Positions 32,102-36,649 of a stretch of DNA of 36,649 nucleotides are shown piece by piece; the stretch's first letter is position 1; each line of letters begins with the position of its first letter. The stretch covers positions 1 through 36,649 of the forward strand of contig NZ_BNBD01000028.1 in assembly GCF_014654785.1 (NCBI RefSeq), in the 5' to 3' direction. Source of the stretch: Streptomyces mashuensis. Its GTDB lineage: Bacteria > Actinomycetota > Actinomycetes > Streptomycetales > Streptomycetaceae. The notes below the pieces were generated by a model. It was not told the DNA's origin and did no database searches. It saw only the letters and a list, made by a program, of their open reading frames with translations. A program made the translations under genes and the position numbers.

Positions 32102-32826
32102 CGGCTGTTTCACCCGGTCCGGCCGGGCCGCGCTTCGGGTTCGGGCTGCTCGGGCCGCGGCGCGGGCGGCACGAGCTGTCCCCCGAGGAGTGCGACGCAC
32201 TGGCGTTGCCCGTCGGTGACGACGGCGTGGTCATCGGCTCGGACGACCAGGGCCTGCCGGCCGTGCTGGGGCTGGGCCGGCCGGTGCCGTTCGACGTGCT
32301 GCTCATCGGCAGCGCGTGGACGGCGCAGGTCATCGCGTTGCGGGCGGTCGCCACGGGCGCCCGGGTGGCGGTGGAGACCGGGCGCCGCGCCCTGTGGTCG
32401 GCGCTGGCCGGTGCGGCCAACAGCGAGCAGCAGTGCGTCACGTTGTACGACGTGGGGCGGGTGCCGCCGCAGGGGCCGTCGCTGCACAGCCCCGTGGTCG
32501 TCCTGCGCGACTGCGGCGTACGGCCGCCGCGCGGCCGCCTCGGCGCCGCGCCCTGGCAGTCGGTGGTGACCCTGCTGCCCTTCCCCGGCCCCACGACGGA
32601 GCGGCTGATGGGCCGCGCCGACCTCGTCGGCATCCAGCGCGTCTCGCCGGAGGAGGCGCGTGTGCTGGGCCGGGCGATGCGGCTGGCGGCGCAGGACGTC
32701 GAGGCGCTGTCCACGCTGCCGGAAGGCGTCACGCTGTGGTGCACGCGTACGTCACGTACGTACGTCGCCACGCGGCCGACCGAGCCCGAGGCCGAACTGC
32801 TGGGTCCCGCGCGGCGCGTGGACTGA
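32098..32826 (+). CDS. Conserved ESX-locus protein, unknown function
   Basis: A 242-residue soluble protein, translationally coupled to eccE through a GTGA overlap. The middle (about 62-135: VPFDVLLIGSAWTAQVIALRAV, ANSEQQCVTLYDVG, LHSPVVVLRDCG) has the alternating strand-helix pattern of a nucleotide-binding-like fold but no P-loop. There are no TM segments and no signal peptide. It is likely a cytoplasmic accessory to EccE. Such a gene is found between eccE and the EspI-like gene in Streptomyces as I remember the locus. The function is not known. Confidence 0.75.
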   Translation: MTAVSPGPAGPRFGFGLLGPRRGRHELSPEECDALALPVGDDGVVIGSDDQGLPAVLGLGRPVPFDVLLIGSAWTAQVIALRAVATGARVAVETGRRALWSALAGAANSEQQCVTLYDVGRVPPQGPSLHSPVVVLRDCGVRPPRGRLGAAPWQSVVTLLPFPGPTTERLMGRADLVGIQRVSPEEARVLGRAMRLAAQDVEALSTLPEGVTLWCTRTSRTYVATRPTEPEAELLGPARRVD

Positions 32827-33177
32827 CCCCGCGCGCGGTGCGCGGAGCGACCCGTTCGCCTGCCGCCGTCGCGTGCGCTCGCGCGCTGTCGCGCGCCGTG
32901 TTCCGGACCGGCCGGCCGGGAAAGGCTCGTGGCACGAGGGGGTGGTGGGGGAAAGCGGTGGCGTGGGGACGGCCCTGCCGCATGAATACGGATGACGATT
33001 AGTCTGTATGACCGTACGCACGGGAGAACCGACGCCGGGGCCCTTGACGTGACGGCCGTGACGGCGGTGACGGATGGCAACCCGGGCGGTCGGGGCTACA
33101 GGAACGGTCGGCCCCGCCGGATCCACCCTTCGACCCCTTGAATCCCTGGGCGCCGGACCACACCAGCAGGAGGCATT
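32827..33177 (+). promoter_or_regulatory. Upstream region of the EspI-like ATPase gene
   Basis: A 351-base region without a gene. A short AT-richer part (32982-33010) may hold a promoter, and TTGACG (33044-33049) resembles a -35 element but overlaps three 9-base units of the form cgtgacggc (33048-33074). A consensus AGGAGG at 33168-33173 precedes the GTG start of the next gene. No RNA gene was seen. Confidence 0.4.
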
Positions 33178-36100
33178 GTGAGCAGCGATCGGGACGAGAT
33201 CCGCGCGGCCGGGAGGACAGCCGGCGAGGACCGGCCCGACGCCGCCGAGCGCGACGACCGCACGAGGGACGCGGAGTACGAGCCCGAGCACACGGGCGAG
33301 TTCACGATCGACTACACGCCGCCGGCGTGGTACACGCAGAGCCCCGCCGCAGCAGCGGCGGCGAGCGCGGCCACCCCGCCGCCGCCTCCTTCGGGTGATC
33401 CGCTGCCGTTGCCGTCGGGCGACGGCGCGGGCTGGGCGGCGACCCCGGTGCCGCCGGGTGATTTGCCTCCGCTGCCGCCGAACTTCCCGCCGGCGGCGTC
33501 GGCCGGCGACGGGTTCCCGCACCCGGAGGGTGCGGCGACCGGTGACGCGGCGGGTGACGCCGCGGCGGCGAGCGCGCGGGCGGCGGCGCCGGCCGACCCC
33601 GACACGTCTGTGGCCGCCACGGACGACGGCGCCGGCCCGGACACCGGTGCGCCGGGCGATGCTCCGCAGGCGGGTACGTCCCCGGTTGCGGGGGGTGCGG
33701 GAGACCCGTACGCGCTGCAGCAGCCGGGGGTTCCCGGCGCGCCCCTGCCGTCGGCGGCTCAGGCCGCCTCGAAGGGGGCCGACCCGCACGGCCCGGCCCC
33801 GTCGCCCGGCGAGGCCGCGGCCGAGCCTGCCGCCGGCCTTGCTGCGCCCAACAGCGCCGCGCCGGGTGCGGACCCGTATGCCGCCGCGGCCGGCAACGCG
33901 GCCCCGGGCGCCGACGAGGGTGCGTACGCACCGGCTCCCGGCGACGCGGGCGCCGCCGACTCCGCGACTGGCGCGGGGGAGCCGCCCTACGGCAACACCT
34001 CGGCCCCGGGCACGACCCCGCACGCCCCCGCCACGGCCGACGCCGGCGAGCCCTCCCACGGCACCCCCCAGGCGCCCGGCCACGAGGTCGCCGCCCAGTC
34101 CGCAGCACCGCACGGCACCGCCCCCGCCGAGGCAGCGCCCCACGGCACCGCCCCGGCCCCCGGCGCGAGCCCGTACGCCACCGCGCCCGGCGACGCAGGC
34201 ACCGCCAACCCCACAGCACCGCACGGCACCGCCCAGGTGCCCAGCAGCGCAGTCGCCGCCGATCCCGCAGCACCGCACAGCAACGCACCCGGCACCGGTG
34301 CGAGCCCTTACGCCCCCGCCCCCGCGTCGCCCTACGGTGCCGCACAGGCACCCGGCGCCAACTCCGCAGCGCCCCACAGCGGTCAGACGCCTGACGCGGG
34401 CGGCACCAACCTCACGGCGCCCAACAGCGCCGCGCCCGTTACAGGCGAGCCCTCCCACGGCGCCGCCCCGGCTCCCGGCACCAGCCCGTACGCCGCTGCG
34501 CCCGGCGGCGCAGTCGCCGCCGACCCCACAGCACCGCACAACGTCGCGCCGGGCACCAGCGCAAGCCCGTACGCACCCGCCTCGCCATACGGCACGGTCC
34601 CGGCGCCCGGCACCGCTCACCCCGCCGGCCCCGAGGCGCAGCACAACACCGCCCCCGGCACCGAACCGAGCCCCTACGCCCAGGCGCCCGGCACCGCCTC
34701 GCCCTACGGCACCGCCCAGGCGCCCGGCAACGCAGTCGCCGCCGCTGCGGCACCGCACAGCACCGGCCCCGGCGACGCGGCCGCCGCCAACTCCGCCGCA
34801 CCGCACGGCGGAGCCCCATACGCTGCCGCGCCCCACGGCGGTCCGGCTCCCGCCCCCGGCGACGCGGCTGCCGCCAACCCCGCAGCACCGCACGGCACCG
34901 CCCCCGGCGCAAACCCGTACGCCCCCGCCTCGCCCTACGGCACCGCCCCCATGCCCGGCAACGCAGCGCCCTACGGCAGCACCCCGGTTGGCACGGCCGG
35001 CGCGCCCGCCCCGGGCGAGAGCCCGTACACACAGGCCCCCGCCCCCGGCGCCGCAGCGCCCCACGGCACCGCCCCGGCCGGCGCGCCCGGCGTCCCCGCA
35101 CCCGGCAGCGCAGCACCCCACGGCACCACCCCGGCCGGCGCGCCCGGCACGCCCACCCCGGGCGAGACCCCGTACACACAGGCCCCCACACCCGCCAACG
35201 CAGCACCCCACACCACCGCCCCGGCCGGCACCCCCGGCGAGAGCCCGTACACACAGGCCCCCACACCCAACCCGTACGCGCCCGCGCCCGGCACCACCCC
35301 GTACGCCCCCGCCCCCGGCCAGACCCCCGCCCCCTCGCCCTACGCCCCGCCCGGCAATCCTCAAGCGCCCCAGGGCGGTTACGGTTACCCCGGTGCCGGC
35401 AGCGGCGCCGCGGGCGGGTACGGCTACCCGCAGCCCCAGGCGCAGCCGCAGCCGCAGGTGCCCGGTGACGGTCCCGTCGATCCGCGTGCCGGTGGGTGGC
35501 CTGCCGTTGCGCCTGAGCAGCGGCAGCGGGCCGTGCACGGGGCGCCGCTCGGGTACACCGCCGCCGTGGAGCTGTCGTCCGAGCGGTTGCTCAAGGGCAA
35601 GCCCAAGCCGAAGAAGCAGAGCGCCGCCTCGCGCTTCAAGTTCGGTGCGCGCAAGGAGGAGGCCGAGCGGCAGCGCAAGCTGGAGCTCATCCGTACGCCC
35701 GTGATGTCGTGCTACCGCATCGCCGTCATCAGCCTCAAGGGCGGCGTCGGCAAGACGACCACGACCACCGCCCTGGGCTCGACGCTCGCCCTGGAGCGCC
35801 AGGACAAGATCCTCGCCATCGACGCCAACCCCGACGCCGGCACCCTCGGCCGTCGCGTGCGGCGCGAGACCGGCGCCACCATCCGGGATCTCGTCCAGGC
35901 CATTCCCAACCTCAACAGCTACATGGACATCCGGCGCTTCACCTCGCAGGCGCCGTCCGGGCTGGAGATCATCGCCAACGACGTCGACCCGGCCGTCTCC
36001 ACCACCTTCAACGACGAGGACTACCGCCGCGCCATAGACGTGCTCGGCAAGCAGTACCCGGTGATCCTCACCGACTCCGGCACCGGCCTCCTCTACAGCG

Positions 36101-36558
36101 CCATGCGTGGCGTCCTCGACCTCGCCGACCAGCTGATCATCATCTCCACGCCCTCCGTCGACGGCGCGAGCAGCGCCAGCACCACGCTCGACTGGCTCGG
36201 CGCCCACGGCTACGGCGACCTGGTCTCGCGCAGCATCACCGTCATCTCCGGGGTCCGCGAGACCGGCAAGATGATCAAGGTGGAGGACATCGTCGCCCAC
36301 TTCGAGACCCGCTGCCGCGGCGTCGTCGTCGTGCCCTTCGACGAGCACCTCGCCGCCGGCGCCGAGGTCGACCTCGACATGATGCGGCCCAAGACCCGCG
36401 AGGCCTACTTCGACCTCGCCGCCATGGTCGCGGAGGACTTCGTCCGCACCCAGCAGCAGGCCCAGGCCCCTGCCCCCTTCTACCCGCCCGCCGCCTACCA
36501 GCAGCCCCCGGGCTGGCCCCAGTCCCCCTCCGGGGACCCCCTGCCGCCCCAGACCTGA
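33178..36558 (+). CDS. EspI-like ATPase: Pro/Ala-rich arm plus ParA/MinD-type P-loop domain
   Basis: A 1126-residue protein. Residues about 50-790 are low-complexity, built of Pro/Ala/Gly units such as PHGTAP and SPYAPAPG. Then a basic segment (KGKPKPKKQSAASRFKFG, about 805-822) leads into a P-loop ATPase of the ParA/MinD (deviant Walker A) type: KGGVGKT at 854-860 with signature Lys854, followed by DANPDAGTLGRR and TDSGTG. A Gln/Pro-rich tail ends the protein. The layout matches the EspI family of mycobacterial ESX-1, which lowers secretion when ATP is scarce. The GTG start has a perfect AGGAGG. A role in controlling or positioning the T7SS is inferred. Confidence 0.88.
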   Translation: MSSDRDEIRAAGRTAGEDRPDAAERDDRTRDAEYEPEHTGEFTIDYTPPAWYTQSPAAAAAASAATPPPPPSGDPLPLPSGDGAGWAATPVPPGDLPPLPPNFPPAASAGDGFPHPEGAATGDAAGDAAAASARAAAPADPDTSVAATDDGAGPDTGAPGDAPQAGTSPVAGGAGDPYALQQPGVPGAPLPSAAQAASKGADPHGPAPSPGEAAAEPAAGLAAPNSAAPGADPYAAAAGNAAPGADEGAYAPAPGDAGAADSATGAGEPPYGNTSAPGTTPHAPATADAGEPSHGTPQAPGHEVAAQSAAPHGTAPAEAAPHGTAPAPGASPYATAPGDAGTANPTAPHGTAQVPSSAVAADPAAPHSNAPGTGASPYAPAPASPYGAAQAPGANSAAPHSGQTPDAGGTNLTAPNSAAPVTGEPSHGAAPAPGTSPYAAAPGGAVAADPTAPHNVAPGTSASPYAPASPYGTVPAPGTAHPAGPEAQHNTAPGTEPSPYAQAPGTASPYGTAQAPGNAVAAAAAPHSTGPGDAAAANSAAPHGGAPYAAAPHGGPAPAPGDAAAANPAAPHGTAPGANPYAPASPYGTAPMPGNAAPYGSTPVGTAGAPAPGESPYTQAPAPGAAAPHGTAPAGAPGVPAPGSAAPHGTTPAGAPGTPTPGETPYTQAPTPANAAPHTTAPAGTPGESPYTQAPTPNPYAPAPGTTPYAPAPGQTPAPSPYAPPGNPQAPQGGYGYPGAGSGAAGGYGYPQPQAQPQPQVPGDGPVDPRAGGWPAVAPEQRQRAVHGAPLGYTAAVELSSERLLKGKPKPKKQSAASRFKFGARKEEAERQRKLELIRTPVMSCYRIAVISLKGGVGKTTTTTALGSTLALERQDKILAIDANPDAGTLGRRVRRETGATIRDLVQAIPNLNSYMDIRRFTSQAPSGLEIIANDVDPAVSTTFNDEDYRRAIDVLGKQYPVILTDSGTGLLYSAMRGVLDLADQLIIISTPSVDGASSASTTLDWLGAHGYGDLVSRSITVISGVRETGKMIKVEDIVAHFETRCRGVVVVPFDEHLAAGAEVDLDMMRPKTREAYFDLAAMVAEDFVRTQQQAQAPAPFYPPAAYQQPPGWPQSPSGDPLPPQT
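33910..35360 (+). repeat. Coding repeats in the EspI-like gene
   Basis: Imperfect repeats within the gene, coding for units like AAPHGTAPA, SPYAPA and PGDAAAANPAAPHG, with recurring base strings such as gcaccgcacggcaccgcc. Period and order vary. Limits are approximate. Such tracts tend to vary in length between strains and can be misassembled. Confidence 0.7.
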
Positions 36559-36592
36559 CCCTCAACAGGGGAAGGGCCCCGGAGCTGCTCTT

Positions 36593-36649
36593 GGGTTCTA
36601 GGAGTCGTTGCAACACCCCAGTTCAGGGGATGCATTGGACTTCGAGATC
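36593..36649. mobile_element. Possible insertion-sequence end (IS30-like)
   Basis: The last 57 bases include GTTCTAGGAGTCGTTGCAACA (36596-36616), which recalls the terminal repeat style of IS30-family elements, followed by ATG at 36630 that could open a reading frame. A GC-rich arm just before (gaagggccccggagc, 36571-36585) looks like half of a terminator hairpin without its partner. The window ends too soon to confirm any of this. Confidence 0.25.

Noticed and set aside
33910..35360. Regular repeats that could suggest a CRISPR array
   Set aside because: Units are imperfect, without constant spacers, and code in frame for Pro/Ala repeats.
32752..36348. 1198-codon minus-strand frame opposite the EspI-like gene
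   Set aside because: It mirrors the Pro/Ala repeats as Gly/Arg/Val repeats; the plus strand has the P-loop ATPase and an AGGAGG start.

Overview
The window is chromosomal DNA from a Streptomyces or a very close relative. The evidence is very high GC, frequent GTG and TTG starts, Streptomyces-type protein sequences, and a BldB-type DUF397 gene inside a type VII secretion (ESX/T7SS) locus. All names come from reading the sequence; no database search was run.

Left part (1-10.7 kb), core genome. Most genes lie on the minus strand. The extreme left edge (about 1-92) reads, on the minus strand, like the conserved leader of a Streptomyces rRNA operon, so a 16S gene probably starts just outside the window. 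Reading leftwards along the minus strand come two groups. The first is rpsO (S15), pnp (PNPase), an M16 metalloprotease, dapB and a small TPR membrane protein. The second is thyX, dapA and rnj (RNase J). Two small plus-strand membrane protein genes (4.2-5.0 kb) sit between the groups. RNA decay (PNPase, RNase J), lysine/DAP synthesis (DapA, DapB) and thymidylate synthesis (ThyX) are therefore interleaved.

Middle and right part (10.8-36.6 kb), the ESX locus. EccD (minus) and EccC (plus) are divergent. They are followed by a less GC-rich, rearranged accessory stretch (16.5-21.3 kb). It holds a broken chimeric lipoprotein gene, an intact paralogue of that gene's 5' end, a 726-residue WXG-type large substrate candidate and a membrane-anchored protein. 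Next is a WhiJ/AbaA-type regulatory trio (XRE-DUF5753 regulator, DUF397 protein, HATPase protein). A minus-strand operon follows: a helical protein, a PPE/WXG-like protein with a Pro/Gly-rich tail, mycosin 1, EsxB and EsxA. Then come bldB (plus), mycosin 2 and EccB (minus), and EccE, a conserved unknown and an EspI-like P-loop ATPase with a huge Pro/Ala-rich repeat arm (plus).

Taken together the right part encodes a complete Streptomyces T7SS: a membrane complex EccB/C/D/E, two mycosins, an EsxA/EsxB pair, further substrates, and developmental regulators of the BldB/WhiJ type built into the locus. The most unusual parts are the duplicated terminator-promoter-start cassette with its pseudogene, the tandem hairpins in the pnp leader, the terminator-like hairpin inside the M16 gene, the CTAG tail-to-tail overlap of bldB with mycosin 2, and a possible insertion-sequence end at the right border.
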